Shown: positions 18,250 to 27,750 of the stretch, piece by piece
How the letters are laid out: each line of letters opens with the position of its first letter
How positions within the stretch are numbered: the first letter of the stretch is position 1
NCBI GenBank assembly: GCA_002427755.1
Contig: DIYO01000009.1
Coordinates: 561,296-625,295, forward strand
Origin: Roseivirga sp. UBA6052
Lineage (GTDB): Bacteria; Bacteroidota; Bacteroidia; Cytophagales; Cyclobacteriaceae
Length of the DNA: 64,000 nt
Direction: 5' to 3'
Notes under the pieces: generated by a model
Seen by the model: only the letters and a program-made list of their open reading frames with translations
Told to the model about the DNA's origin: nothing
Databases searched by the model: none
Program-made: the position numbers and the translations under genes

Positions 18250-20058
18250 ATGGAAATTACTCGAATCAGTCCATCTGATTTATCTAAACTTCCTGATAAT
18301 CCGGGCGTGTACCGCTTCTTCGATTCCGAAGAAGAAATGATCTATGTGGGCAAAGCTAAGAGCCTACGCAAACGGGTCTCCAGCTACTTTTCCAAAACCA
18401 GTGGCATTAATCGCAAAACGAGAAAACTGGCAAGCGAAATAAAAGCGATTGAAATAACACTCGTTAATTCAGAATTCGATGCCCTACTTCTTGAAAACAA
18501 TCTCATCAAGCAGAATCAACCTAGGTATAATATCCTGCTAAAGGATGATAAAACCTTTCCGTATATCTGCATCTCAAATGAGCGTTTTCCAAGAATTTAT
18601 AGTACGCGAAAGTTCATTCCTTCTAATGGAACCTACTTTGGCCCGTATGCCAATGTAAAGGTGATGAACAATGTCTTGAGGCTAGTGAATAACCTCTTTA
18701 TGCTTAGAACTTGTAGGTATGACCTCTCTGGAGAGAATATTGCCAAAGGAAAATTCAAGGTATGCCTAGAATACCATATTGGTAACTGTAAAGGACCTTG
18801 TGAAGGGCTACAAACAGAAGAAGATTACTTGAAGGATATTGAACAAGCCAGAAATATTCTAAAAGGCAGTTTAACCATACCCAAACAGTATTTTAAAGAG
18901 CGCATGCAAGAAGCTGCTGAAAAGCTTGAATTCGAGCAAGCACAGAAGTTTAAGGAGAAATTGGATATGGTAGATCGTTTCCAGTCAAAATCGGTTGTGG
19001 TAAGTCCTAAACTGGCCGATTTAGATGTGTTTACCATTACCTCTGATGAGAAATATGCCTTTGTTAATTACCTCAGAATTAAAAATGGTACCATCAACCT
19101 TTCTCAAACCTCTGAGATCAAAAAGAAGCTCAATGAGACTGATGAAGACATCTTACTTCTACTGATTGTTGAGTTGAGAGATCAGTACCAGAGTTCTGCG
19201 AAAGAAATACTGATAAACAAAGAAATCGAAGTTGAAGCTGAGAACATGAAGCTCATTCAACCTCAAATTGGTGATAAGAAGAAGCTCATTGATCTATCGC
19301 TTAAAAACGCCATGTTCGCCAAGAAAGAGAAGTATGAGTCTCTTGAAAACGTAAAAGATAAGGGAAATCGCGTTTTACAGCAGTTGCAGAAAGATCTTCA
19401 ACTTAAAGAGCTCCCTACTCACATAGAATGTTTCGATAACTCAAATATCCAGGGGACAAATCCTGTCGCCTCAATGGTCTGTTTTAAAATGGGCAGACCT
19501 TCAAAAAAGGATTACCGACACTATAAAATTAAAACTGTTGTAGGCCCTGATGACTTTGGCTCCATGACCGAAGTTGTAGGACGCAGATACAAGAGACTGC
19601 TAGAAGATGACTCACCTCTTCCTAAGCTTATCGTTATTGATGGCGGTAAAGGACAGTTAAATGCAGCCTCCATTGCTTTAAAAGAACTGAACCTCTATGG
19701 TGAAATTCCAATCATCGGAATCGCCAAGAGACTGGAGGAGCTATACTTTCCCGAGGATCAATTCCCACTTCATATAGACAAAAAATCTGAGTCATTAAGG
19801 CTAATCCAACGCTTGAGAGATGAGGCACATAGATTTGCTATCACATTCCACAGAGACCTTCGCAGTAAAAATAGCTTTCAGTTCGAACTTGAGAATGTTA
19901 AAGGTCTCGGAAGAGTAACTGTTGACAGGCTTCTCAAAGAGTTCAGAACCATGACTAAAATAGAAGAAGCCTCAGAAGAAGAACTCACCCAAATTGTAGG
20001 GGAATCTAGGGCAAGACTTGTTAAGAATTACTTCCAACAAAAAAAGGAAGCCAATTAG
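18250..20058 (+). CDS. uvrC: UvrABC excinuclease subunit C
   Basis: A 602-residue nucleotide-excision-repair endonuclease that makes both incisions around a lesion bound by UvrB. It has an N-terminal GIY-YIG nuclease domain (NPGVYRFF ... MIYVGKAKSL), a UVR motif (EAAEKLEFEQAQKFKEKLD), an RNase H-like nuclease domain (HIECFDNSNIQG, VIDGGKGQLNAA) and C-terminal helix-hairpin-helix motifs (VKGLGRVTVDRLL). Length and order are standard. Its stop codon lies inside the loop of the terminator that follows. Confidence 0.97.
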   Translation: MEITRISPSDLSKLPDNPGVYRFFDSEEEMIYVGKAKSLRKRVSSYFSKTSGINRKTRKLASEIKAIEITLVNSEFDALLLENNLIKQNQPRYNILLKDDKTFPYICISNERFPRIYSTRKFIPSNGTYFGPYANVKVMNNVLRLVNNLFMLRTCRYDLSGENIAKGKFKVCLEYHIGNCKGPCEGLQTEEDYLKDIEQARNILKGSLTIPKQYFKERMQEAAEKLEFEQAQKFKEKLDMVDRFQSKSVVVSPKLADLDVFTITSDEKYAFVNYLRIKNGTINLSQTSEIKKKLNETDEDILLLLIVELRDQYQSSAKEILINKEIEVEAENMKLIQPQIGDKKKLIDLSLKNAMFAKKEKYESLENVKDKGNRVLQQLQKDLQLKELPTHIECFDNSNIQGTNPVASMVCFKMGRPSKKDYRHYKIKTVVGPDDFGSMTEVVGRRYKRLLEDDSPLPKLIVIDGGKGQLNAASIALKELNLYGEIPIIGIAKRLEELYFPEDQFPLHIDKKSESLRLIQRLRDEAHRFAITFHRDLRSKNSFQFELENVKGLGRVTVDRLLKEFRTMTKIEEASEEELTQIVGESRARLVKNYFQQKKEAN

Positions 20059-20070
20059 CTTCCTTTTTTT
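20041..20070 (+). terminator. Rho-independent terminator overlapping the uvrC stop
   Basis: AAAAAGGAAGC (20041-20051) pairs with GCTTCCTTTTT (20058-20068) around a 6-base loop and runs into a T tract to 20070. The uvrC TAG is at 20056-20058. The A run on the left also gives a T tract on the minus strand, so it may also stop the convergent gldN transcript. Confidence 0.85.
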
Positions 20071-20089
20071 AATTCAATATCTATATCCT

Positions 20090-21136
20090 CTAGTATTCCC
20101 AGAGGTTATGCATTTTCTCTAACAGTTCGAAACGCTTTCTTCTAGCTTGTTCGATTATCGAATAATCGTAATCAGCTTTACCAAACAGCGTCTGAATATT
20201 CTCGTCATCAGCATTCTGGAATTTAGTAATGTAAGAACTGAAAAGTCTTAAGTCGAAAGCATGAGCAAAATTCAATTCCCTATTTCTAGGGTTTTTCGGA
20301 TTGTACCAATATCCAAAGTCCTTGTTGCTCTCTGCATATACTCTATCTATATAAGCTTTAAGATCTTGGTACTTAATTCTCACAATCTCTCTTTCAGAAC
20401 CATCAACAGATGCTTTAGGCGGAGCTATTAAGGTAATAGATACAATATCCCATTTAGCCAAAGATTGATTTCTATCAAAAAGAAGATCTTCTTCTATGAG
20501 TAATACATCTAAGTCACCTTTGTTTCCCGGATCCAAGGGTTTAGCACCAGCATTCTGAGCATACTCAGCATCAATTATTGAATCTAATCTAGCATCTGAG
20601 TATTCAGCATATACACCATTATTTCTGATTCTTACTTCTGCTCTATCAGACTGTCTCAATGCTTCATCATAGTTACCTTGAGCAGTAGAGAAGTCTTTGA
20701 GGTTATTAACGAAATCTTCTTCAAGCATTATCGTCTCATCATCAAATCCCTCTACACCATTCTCTAAGGTCTGATATGGCGTAATACCAACTTGTTGATC
20801 TAGTGCTTCATTCTGAGCTGTAAAGAATTCTCGAATACCAGCGATAATTACTTCTGTTACTCTAGACTCTCTCGCATTCCAGCTTGAATTCAGCTTTTCG
20901 TTGAAGTTCATTTTAGACCAAAGTCTAATGCTGAACATCACATCCTCGTCACGAATCGGACGAATAGAATAGGCGTTGTTCTGCTTTTTAGCACTTTCTA
21001 AGCCGGCAACCATTGTAGTACTCTCTATCGTTCTTAAGAACTTGGCAGGATCTACTCCAGTACCTTCTTCTTCTCCTTGAGCATAAAGCCCAAATGAAAG
21101 ACAAAGCAGCGAAAAGAAAACAATACCTTTTTTCAT
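20090..21136 (-). CDS. gldN: T9SS ring component GldN
   Basis: A 348-residue secreted protein with a signal peptide (MKKGIVFFSLLCLSFGLYA-Q) and family phrases such as IRPIRDEDVMFSIRLWSKMNFNEK and YWYNPKNPRNRELNFAHAFDLRLF. GldN/PorN forms the periplasmic ring with the lipoprotein GldK/PorK under the outer membrane and is required for T9SS secretion and gliding. It is the last gene of the porP-gldKLMN cluster, four bases after gldM, and meets uvrC tail to tail across the shared terminator. Length is normal. Confidence 0.93.
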   Translation of the reverse strand: MKKGIVFFSLLCLSFGLYAQGEEEGTGVDPAKFLRTIESTTMVAGLESAKKQNNAYSIRPIRDEDVMFSIRLWSKMNFNEKLNSSWNARESRVTEVIIAGIREFFTAQNEALDQQVGITPYQTLENGVEGFDDETIMLEEDFVNNLKDFSTAQGNYDEALRQSDRAEVRIRNNGVYAEYSDARLDSIIDAEYAQNAGAKPLDPGNKGDLDVLLIEEDLLFDRNQSLAKWDIVSITLIAPPKASVDGSEREIVRIKYQDLKAYIDRVYAESNKDFGYWYNPKNPRNRELNFAHAFDLRLFSSYITKFQNADDENIQTLFGKADYDYSIIEQARRKRFELLEKMHNLWEY

Positions 21137-21140
21137 GATC

Positions 21141-22952
21141 TTAGTTAATATTTAATGTAACCGCATCAGTAAACTGGATTGGCAGGCTCTGGTTTTTGTA
21201 ATTGATCCTTACAATCTCTTCAACTGAAACGACAATTCTGTCTCCAGATTGCATTTGATTTCTAATTGCTGATAAATCAATGCTACCGGTTGGAGAAGTA
21301 ATTGGAATAGCTCTTTTCCTAGTCTTACCTCTGGCCAAAATAACCTGCCCCTTGCTTACCAAGAAATTGGCATCATTTGGCAATCTTTCAGAGAAGTCTG
21401 CGTCAGGCGCCAAGAACAGTCTCAAATTAGAAGGCTTATCATCTAAACCAGAATTTGCGTTGTACGCTTGTCCATCAGGACGAACATCCAATTTAGGAAG
21501 TGGCACCGGCTTCGCTTGAAACTCTCTAGTACCAATCGGTAAGCCTGCACTTGAAACTTGAATAGACACCTCTCTTTGAGTTGGATCAACTAGAATTTGT
21601 CCTTTTTGAGAACCATTTGTATAAGTACCGCCATTCACCACAAAACTTGGCTGATAAGCTGGACCTAAAGAAGGCACATTAATGTTTAAGTTATTAGCAC
21701 AGTTAAGGTAGAGCACCTCTACCGACTGAGACCTTACATCAATAACAGGTTGCGCAACCATATACTCATGAGTTGTGGTTCTAGTAATTTGATTACCCGT
21801 ACCATCATCGGCTACAATCTCTATTTCAAAAGACTTTGCTGCTAATCCATTTTCATCGTAGCTACCACCAGTAGTTTTAAAGTTGATAATACCTCTACCA
21901 TTTACTACATCAATCTCAGAACCGTTCAACTTTACAGTCGGCTGAAGAGAAGAGTTACCTAAAGTCAAAAATGCTTGCGCATTAAAATCAAGACCAGCAG
22001 TTACTAGATTAGATTCTGAAAGAATAGTAGCTTGTGCATAGTCAATACCTGCAAACCTACCAGTTAAGAAATCTTCAGACTTAATCTCATTACTATCATT
22101 ATTACTAGCAGTCTGTCTTCTAGGTGTAGCTTGTGGAGTAGTTGCAGCATCATCGGAAGCAGATTCTGAAGGAGCAGCTGACTCTTGTCTAGCCGTTGCA
22201 GGAGCAGATTCTAATCCACCTAAATCAGGAACACTAGAAGGGTCTACGGTTACCGCAGTTCCAACTAAAGTTTTTAACTTATTCAGAGCCTCTGATTCCT
22301 TAGCATAAATCTGGTTCTTGTAGAACGTGATTTGTGCCAAAATAGAAGCTAATGGTGCTTTGTAGAAGTTGAAATGAGCGTAGTCTTTCTTTTTCTCTTC
22401 TTGATTGTTTTCATAGAATTTGATGTCATTCGCATCAATAGCGATTGACTTCATCCATTCCGGGCTCATACCTTCCTTTCCAAGAAAACTAATCGCAGCA
22501 TTTACTTGCTCAGGATATTCATCCAACTTAGTTTTTAACTCCTCAGCATAGTTCTGATTCACTAAATAGTTAGATGGTTCCTCATACTTTTTAAGCGTGG
22601 AACGTTCATAAATCTTAGAAGTATCACCTCCTGTAGATGCTTTACCTACCTCGTACTTAACATTATCTAGATAAGCGATAAGTCCGTTGGTATATTTTCT
22701 AACATTCTCAGCAGTTGCTTGAACCGCTAAATCACCAGACTTACCACCTTGATTGGTTACGTCTGATTGAATGTCTTCCAATGTACGTTGGTTATAATCA
22801 AGCAACGCGGAATTAGATACATTTAGACCATTCTCAATTAGAATGAACTTCTCAAGAACAGTATCCTTAATCTGCAGTGCTAGAAGGGCAGTCAGTACTA
22901 AGTACATCATGCCTATCATTTTCTGTCTTGGGGTTTCCTTACCTCCAGCCAT
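21141..22952 (-). CDS. gldM: T9SS motor and shaft protein GldM
   Basis: A 603-residue inner-membrane protein with one N-terminal helix (YLVLTALLALQI, about 16-27) and a large periplasmic part. The start MAGGKETPRQKMIGMMYLV is the family signature. The periplasmic region begins with helical segments, then a Ser/Ala/Pro-rich linker (about 245-290), then beta domains. GldL and GldM form the proton-driven motor, and the GldM shaft reaches the GldK/GldN ring. The Ser/Ala linker separates the helical domain from the beta domains and may be a flexible joint or lineage-specific insert. Confidence 0.95.
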   Translation of the reverse strand: MAGGKETPRQKMIGMMYLVLTALLALQIKDTVLEKFILIENGLNVSNSALLDYNQRTLEDIQSDVTNQGGKSGDLAVQATAENVRKYTNGLIAYLDNVKYEVGKASTGGDTSKIYERSTLKKYEEPSNYLVNQNYAEELKTKLDEYPEQVNAAISFLGKEGMSPEWMKSIAIDANDIKFYENNQEEKKKDYAHFNFYKAPLASILAQITFYKNQIYAKESEALNKLKTLVGTAVTVDPSSVPDLGGLESAPATARQESAAPSESASDDAATTPQATPRRQTASNNDSNEIKSEDFLTGRFAGIDYAQATILSESNLVTAGLDFNAQAFLTLGNSSLQPTVKLNGSEIDVVNGRGIINFKTTGGSYDENGLAAKSFEIEIVADDGTGNQITRTTTHEYMVAQPVIDVRSQSVEVLYLNCANNLNINVPSLGPAYQPSFVVNGGTYTNGSQKGQILVDPTQREVSIQVSSAGLPIGTREFQAKPVPLPKLDVRPDGQAYNANSGLDDKPSNLRLFLAPDADFSERLPNDANFLVSKGQVILARGKTRKRAIPITSPTGSIDLSAIRNQMQSGDRIVVSVEEIVRINYKNQSLPIQFTDAVTLNIN

Positions 22953-22963
22953 AATTACTCAGA

Positions 22964-23770
22964 TTAAGAGTTAGTTTGTTTCATTGCTGAAAGCATAGCA
23001 CCATACACCTTATTAAGAGAGGTGATGTTGTTATTCAAAGTACTCATTTGAGCCTGGAATTCTTCCGTTTGCTTAGCCGTTGCCATTGCACCTTTAATCA
23101 TGGTTTCCATATTAGAAAGGTATCCTTTCATATACTTAGCAACAGCTTCTGTATCGCCAACTTCAGCTTTGTAAGCACCTGTCAATGCCTGTAATTGAGT
23201 AGCAGCTTCTTTTAATTGTGCCTGATAAGCTTCTGTAGCTGCTTTCAATTGAGTTTGGTTAGATCCTGAGCCCTTCACAGTATTTGCTACTTCGCTAAAA
23301 GCAGTAGCGGCTTGTGAAGAAGAAGAATCAATTTTAGCTAAAGATGCAGCAGCTGTTTTGGCATTTTTAGTGTACTCTTCAGTTGCTACTGAAGCGCCTG
23401 TCATAGATGCCATTTGCTTGGCATTAGTTGCCAAATTATCCATACCCTGCTTAAGGTTTTGTAAACCATCTTTACTAATTGCTGCCTCTTTTAACATCTT
23501 GTTTAATGAGATGTCATCTTTCTTGGCACCTGCAGCATCGCCAGCTTTGGTATGGTCGTATAATAATTTCGTATAGTCCGTTGACTTTGGTTCAAACGCA
23601 CTAAAAGCAAAGATTAACGCTTCTGTACCTAATCCTAGAATAAGCATTTGAGTTGCACCTGCCCATCCATTAAGTTTGAACATTGCCCCTACAATTACTA
23701 CTGCCGCTCCTAGACCGTAGATTTTCGGCATAATATTGCCGTAGAAGGTTTGAGTGAATTTACTTGCCAT
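22964..23770 (-). CDS. gldL: T9SS motor protein GldL
   Basis: A 268-residue cytoplasmic-membrane protein with two N-terminal helices (about 17-33 and 38-59) and a long cytoplasmic helical tail. The second helix carries Glu50 in LGTEALIFAFSAFEP, the conserved intramembrane acid thought to carry protons in the GldLM motor. The start MASKFTQTFYGNIMPKIYGL is typical. It is placed between gldK and gldM as usual, with 11 bases to gldM. Confidence 0.95.
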   Translation of the reverse strand: MASKFTQTFYGNIMPKIYGLGAAVVIVGAMFKLNGWAGATQMLILGLGTEALIFAFSAFEPKSTDYTKLLYDHTKAGDAAGAKKDDISLNKMLKEAAISKDGLQNLKQGMDNLATNAKQMASMTGASVATEEYTKNAKTAAASLAKIDSSSSQAATAFSEVANTVKGSGSNQTQLKAATEAYQAQLKEAATQLQALTGAYKAEVGDTEAVAKYMKGYLSNMETMIKGAMATAKQTEEFQAQMSTLNNNITSLNKVYGAMLSAMKQTNS

Positions 23771-23825
23771 CGTTAATAAGAGTTGGTTGGGTTGAAGATT
23801 TTATAATTAGGTTGATTTATTCAGT

Positions 23826-25046
23826 TTATTCTTGTCCAAGGTAATCCATAGCACATCTAAATCCAATCGAAGACGATGCAACGTCACGGTATTCAAATGT
23901 TCTGGTACCTGTCTGCAAATAATATGAGATGTCGTTCCAAGCACCACCGCGAACTACTTTTTTGCCGTAGTGTGGACTGTCATTCTCTGTATCAGGATCA
24001 TATGTAAACATTGGGTTCAAATCCCAAACAAGGGGATTATAAACTGGAGAGAAATCATCTCTACACCACTCTGCTACATTACCTGACATATTGTACAAAT
24101 TGAATGGGTTTGGTAAGAATGAGTTGACTGGTGCAGTGTATGGATGACCATCATCATCGTAAGCTCCTCTCCCTGGCTTAAAATTAGCCAAGAAACACCC
24201 GTCTCTATTTCTTATATATGGGCCACCCCAAGGGTATTTTACAATTTCTTTTCCTCCGCGAGCAGCATATTCCCATTCTGCTTCAGTTGGTAACCTGAAG
24301 TTCGGGTATCTTGTTTCAATTGGAGAAGTATCTACAAAAGTACTTGCTTCTGCACCTGCTGCGCCAGCGCCACCAGGACCAGCTGCACCTAATACAGGAC
24401 CAGCAGCTGCGGCAGCTTCTTCAGCCTGTCTCTTTTTCTTTCCTCCAAAAGAGAAAAGACCTGCACCACCCTCGAATTTAGCTTGTTGTCCAAGGTTCAG
24501 GTTAATCGTTCTCCATTCTGCGAACTTCTCAGCCGCATCCCAGCTTACACCAACTACCGGATAGTTGTCAAAAGCTGTATGCTCGAAGTAATACTGAGTC
24601 ATGCGATCACCATAATGGTAAGTGAATTCCTCTTCCCAAACTTTTGGATTAGGAACAACTGTCGCCAATAAAGTGGCGTCCCAATATCTATCTCCATTTT
24701 GGGCTAGCTCTGATACTTTATATAGGAATTGACGGTATTCGTTATTGGTAATTTCTTCTGCATCCATAAAGAATGAGCTTACCGTAATTTGTCTGTTGAA
24801 ATTAATCTGAGTCGCAGCAATATCCTCATCTGCCTGACCCATAAAGAAAGTACCACCAGGAATTTGAACCATTCCATATGGCAATTCTTGATACCATCCC
24901 TCTCTATCTAAGACACCAATCAACTGACCTTCATCTAGTAGACCTTGTTCTTTGCCTCCTCCTCCTAGAAAGCCTTCGAACATGCTACAACCGGTTGAAA
25001 AGCCGATTAGAGCCAGTAAAATGAGTCCGTATATAGACTTCTTCAT
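23826..25046 (-). CDS. gldK: T9SS ring lipoprotein GldK with Ala/Gly-rich insert
   Basis: A 406-residue outer-membrane lipoprotein (lipobox FSTGC, Cys20) with the formylglycine-generating-enzyme-like fold (IPGGTFFMGQ, EITNNEYRQFL, FRLPTEAEWEYAARGG, NVAEWCRDDF, VVRGGAWND). GldK/PorK builds the periplasmic ring with GldN. The odd part is a low-complexity segment at about residues 196-236, a basic GGKKKRQAEE followed by an almost pure Ala/Gly/Pro run, inserted between two conserved blocks. The 145-base upstream gap holds a 16-base palindrome, a possible operator. Confidence 0.94.
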   Translation of the reverse strand: MKKSIYGLILLALIGFSTGCSMFEGFLGGGGKEQGLLDEGQLIGVLDREGWYQELPYGMVQIPGGTFFMGQADEDIAATQINFNRQITVSSFFMDAEEITNNEYRQFLYKVSELAQNGDRYWDATLLATVVPNPKVWEEEFTYHYGDRMTQYYFEHTAFDNYPVVGVSWDAAEKFAEWRTINLNLGQQAKFEGGAGLFSFGGKKKRQAEEAAAAAGPVLGAAGPGGAGAAGAEASTFVDTSPIETRYPNFRLPTEAEWEYAARGGKEIVKYPWGGPYIRNRDGCFLANFKPGRGAYDDDGHPYTAPVNSFLPNPFNLYNMSGNVAEWCRDDFSPVYNPLVWDLNPMFTYDPDTENDSPHYGKKVVRGGAWNDISYYLQTGTRTFEYRDVASSSIGFRCAMDYLGQE

Positions 25047-25115
25047 TTTTTTAGTTTTATAGTTTATTCGTCTATCGTTATTAAAAACACACCATCGATC
25101 GCGAATAAAGCGCGA

Positions 25116-25131
25116 AAAATAGTACTATTTT
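25116..25131. promoter_or_regulatory. 16-base perfect palindrome upstream of gldK
   Basis: AAAATAGT and ACTATTTT form a gap-free palindrome, followed by a further ACTATTT copy at 25132-25138. It lies 70 bases upstream of the gldK start and 61 bases beyond the porP stop. It is a candidate binding site for a dimeric regulator; it lacks the loop and GC content of a terminator. Confidence 0.45.
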
Positions 25132-25191
25132 ACTATTTATCCATCCCCTAAAGGAAAATTATACAAATGTTAACCTTGGCTAAACTTCTGA

Positions 25192-26160
25192 TTAGTAACG
25201 GTATCTTGGGGTTCTTATGATATTCTTTCCAAGATTTCTCGGCCTATTTTTCTTATTGAAATTATAAATGAGCATAACTTCCTGAGAAGTAGGCTCTTTA
25301 CTGGCCGCATCAGACAGAACTAAATCTACCGCATATGCCAAAGTAAGGCTTTGATCCTTTAATATCTTGTAGCCTGCCATTAAAGAGGCTGACTCAGATT
25401 GCCTATAAGCAAAGCCACCCCAAAACTGATCATTATATTTAGCTACAACACCTAAATCCCAACTATAAGAGTCGAATCCAACGGACTTAATTAAAACTGT
25501 AGGCGTGAGCGTTATTTGTGCAGTTAAGGGATAATCGTACCCTGCATTAAAATAGTAGTGTCGAAATAATTGATTGGAAATTTGACTTGTACCAAAATCA
25601 AATTCAGGTTGAATTACGTGATTTGCACTCAATCCACCAAAAAAATTTCCTTTTCTGTACAAAATACCTGCACCGAGATCGGGCCTTAGTTGAGACTCTG
25701 TACCACTGAAATTGACCAAATTATCTGATGGGTCTACAACTCTTAATTCGTCAAAATTTATGCGACTTGAGAAAAAGCCTGCTTTTAATCCAATACTTAA
25801 TGAGGCATCGCCTGGCAAATCAACGAAGTAAGAACCAGACACTTGAAATTCAAGATTAGAAGAAGGGCCAATATTATCGTTTACAACATGAAAGCCAAGA
25901 CCACCATTCCAAAATTGGGATGAAGTATTGTAGCTAATCATTTGTGTAACAGGAGCACCCGCTGAGTTTATAGTTCCATCATAACCAAACCACTGAGATC
26001 TGTGAATAGCTGTTAATGTGTTTCCATTTGACAATCCGGCAAATGACGGATTGTAGTACAATGGATTGAACATAAACTGTGTAAACTGCGCATCTTGTTG
26101 AGCATTAAGCGATCCTTGAATAAGGAAAAGAACAACTAAAAGGCGAAGAGCTTTAATCAT
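25192..26160 (-). CDS. PorP/SprF family T9SS outer-membrane protein
   Basis: 322 residues with a signal peptide (cleavage near LNA-QQ) and the family opening DAQFTQFMFNPLYYNPSFAG, followed by beta-barrel strands with alternating aromatic residues and a basic C-terminus. PorP/SprF-type barrels bind the peptidoglycan-anchored or secreted partners of the T9SS and are often encoded beside gldKLMN, as here. Genomes carry many paralogues, so its exact partner is unknown; the position directly upstream of gldK suggests it is the core PorP. Confidence 0.88.
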   Translation of the reverse strand: MIKALRLLVVLFLIQGSLNAQQDAQFTQFMFNPLYYNPSFAGLSNGNTLTAIHRSQWFGYDGTINSAGAPVTQMISYNTSSQFWNGGLGFHVVNDNIGPSSNLEFQVSGSYFVDLPGDASLSIGLKAGFFSSRINFDELRVVDPSDNLVNFSGTESQLRPDLGAGILYRKGNFFGGLSANHVIQPEFDFGTSQISNQLFRHYYFNAGYDYPLTAQITLTPTVLIKSVGFDSYSWDLGVVAKYNDQFWGGFAYRQSESASLMAGYKILKDQSLTLAYAVDLVLSDAASKEPTSQEVMLIYNFNKKNRPRNLGKNIIRTPRYRY

Positions 26161-26225
26161 ATATTTCTGTAACGAGAAAGTTAGATCAATTATTTAAATC
26201 TATTCTCTTAATGGCAAAATAACTG

Positions 26226-26245
26226 ACAAAAACACCAACGTGTTT
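26226..26245 (-). terminator. Weak terminator-like hairpin after the hemD-like gene
   Basis: On the minus strand AAACAC (26240-26245) pairs with GTGTTT (26230-26235) around GTTG, and the T run continues to 26228. The stem is only six bases. It may partly separate the BamA/DUF4271/hemD genes from porP-gldKLMN. Confidence 0.4.
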
Positions 26246-26251
26246 AAGTCA

Positions 26252-27028
26252 TTAAAGTTTATTCGCCTTTTTAATATATAATTCTAACGCTCCTGTCATA
26301 GAAGGGGCATTAGGCATAGGAGCCTGAATATCAGTTATTAGGTCAGCTTCTTTTGCCGCTTTAGCCGTAGTTGGACCAAAAACTGCTATTCTGGTATTGT
26401 TCTGTTTAAAATCTGGGAAGTTCACAAAAAGTGAGTTTATTCCACTAGGACTATAGAATGCGATAATGTCGTAATACACATCATCTAAATCAGAAAGATC
26501 ACTAGCAACAGTTTCATAGATAATTGCCTCAGAATATGTGTAGTCATTATCCCTCAAGAAGTTCGGGATATCATCTTTTCTGATATTTGAACATGGGAAA
26601 AGGTACTTTTCGTTTTTGTGCTTCTTTAAGATTTCGATTAAATCCTGAGCCGTTCTTGACCCTGTGAAAATCTTTCTCTTTCTAACCACTATATACTTTT
26701 GAAGATAGTTAGCAGTCTGCTCAGAGATACAGAAGTACTTCATATCAGCAGGCACCTCAATCTTTAACCCTTTACATATTGTAAAGAAATGGTCTACAGC
26801 ATTTCTACTTGTAAAGATGATTGCTGAGTGCTTTAAAATATCAACCTTTTGCTTTCTAAACTCTTTAGGAGAAATAGGATCAACCTGAATAAATGGTCTA
26901 AAGTCTACCTTTATTCCGTATTTCTTCTGTAATGTGTAGTATGGTGATTTTGGATCTGCTGGCTTTGGTTGAGAAACCAGAAGACTCTTAACTTCTGTAA
27001 GTCTTTCCTCATGCATGTTGTCAGACAT
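26252..27028 (-). CDS. hemD: Uroporphyrinogen-III synthase family protein
   Basis: A 258-residue soluble protein with the two-lobed HemD pattern: KSLLVSQPKP, HSAIIFTSRNAVDHFF, KYFCISEQTANYL, YLFPCSNIRKDDIPNFL, IIAFYSPSGINSLF and RIAVFGPTTAKAAKEA. HemD closes hydroxymethylbilane to uroporphyrinogen III in tetrapyrrole synthesis. No other heme gene is adjacent (hemW is nearby but divergent). The gene sits between a DUF4271 membrane protein and porP, so besides a true HemD it could be a HemD-fold protein with a T9SS-linked job; sequence alone does not decide. Confidence 0.82.
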   Translation of the reverse strand: MSDNMHEERLTEVKSLLVSQPKPADPKSPYYTLQKKYGIKVDFRPFIQVDPISPKEFRKQKVDILKHSAIIFTSRNAVDHFFTICKGLKIEVPADMKYFCISEQTANYLQKYIVVRKRKIFTGSRTAQDLIEILKKHKNEKYLFPCSNIRKDDIPNFLRDNDYTYSEAIIYETVASDLSDLDDVYYDIIAFYSPSGINSLFVNFPDFKQNNTRIAVFGPTTAKAAKEADLITDIQAPMPNAPSMTGALELYIKKANKL

Positions 27029-27059
27029 ATACTTCCCTGCTTTTTCCCTATTTGGCTAT

Positions 27060-27749
27060 TTACAACAGTAATTTAATTCCAACTAATGCTGGAATAATTT
27101 CAGTCGTGCAAAGGTAAGAAAATATAAACAACTTACTATAAGCCCCTAACGATAGCATTTTGAAATAGAGATTGAATTGTCTGTAGATCATATAGATACC
27201 AGTAGCTAAAGCAATTGTGTTGAATATAGACTCCGGAAAGTAAAAGCCACTATACAACATTAAAATTAAGCTGCCAGTAATTAAGAGTGCAAAGACTTGA
27301 TTTAAAGATTGTGCTTCTTGAAAGTGTCTGGTTTGGCCGTTTGGAAGGTTATATAGTTTTCCATACCCGCTCACAAAAAGATATCGAATAAGAAAAAGAA
27401 GTACTAAGACCACTGACAGACCCATCCAGATAAGAATACCTTCCCAAGTGTTATTGGCCTGTAGCCAAGAAGGCAGCAATGCCTCCCTAGTAGGCAAGCT
27501 ATCGAGTACAAGAATGCAAAACACAAGTGCTGCTGAAAGCAGATAAGTGAAATGAAGATACTCTGTACTCAATAACCTCAGGCCAGAGCCAAAATCTTCA
27601 GAAAAGCGAAAACTAAAGAATTTCTTGGGTGAATATGTTGAAAAGAAAACTTTTGGAAACAACAATCTAGAAACAGTAAGCAACAGAAGAAGTATGATAG
27701 AAACGACTATCCATGTATCTCTTATTTGCCAAACTGTAGAAAGGATCAT
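27060..27749 (-). CDS. DUF4271 family membrane protein
   Basis: 229 residues from the ATG at 27749, one base after the stop of the upstream barrel gene; the longer TTG frame would overlap that gene by 23 bases. Five to six membrane helices with the phrases STEYLHFTYLLSAALVF, FLIRYLFVSGYGKLYNL and YLCTTEIIPALVGIKLLL match the DUF4271 family as I know it, which is found next to hemD in many Bacteroidota. Function is unknown. The tight order barrel-DUF4271-HemD indicates one transcript. Confidence 0.8.
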   Translation of the reverse strand: MILSTVWQIRDTWIVVSIILLLLLTVSRLLFPKVFFSTYSPKKFFSFRFSEDFGSGLRLLSTEYLHFTYLLSAALVFCILVLDSLPTREALLPSWLQANNTWEGILIWMGLSVVLVLLFLIRYLFVSGYGKLYNLPNGQTRHFQEAQSLNQVFALLITGSLILMLYSGFYFPESIFNTIALATGIYMIYRQFNLYFKMLSLGAYSKLFIFSYLCTTEIIPALVGIKLLL

Positions 27750-27750
27750 G

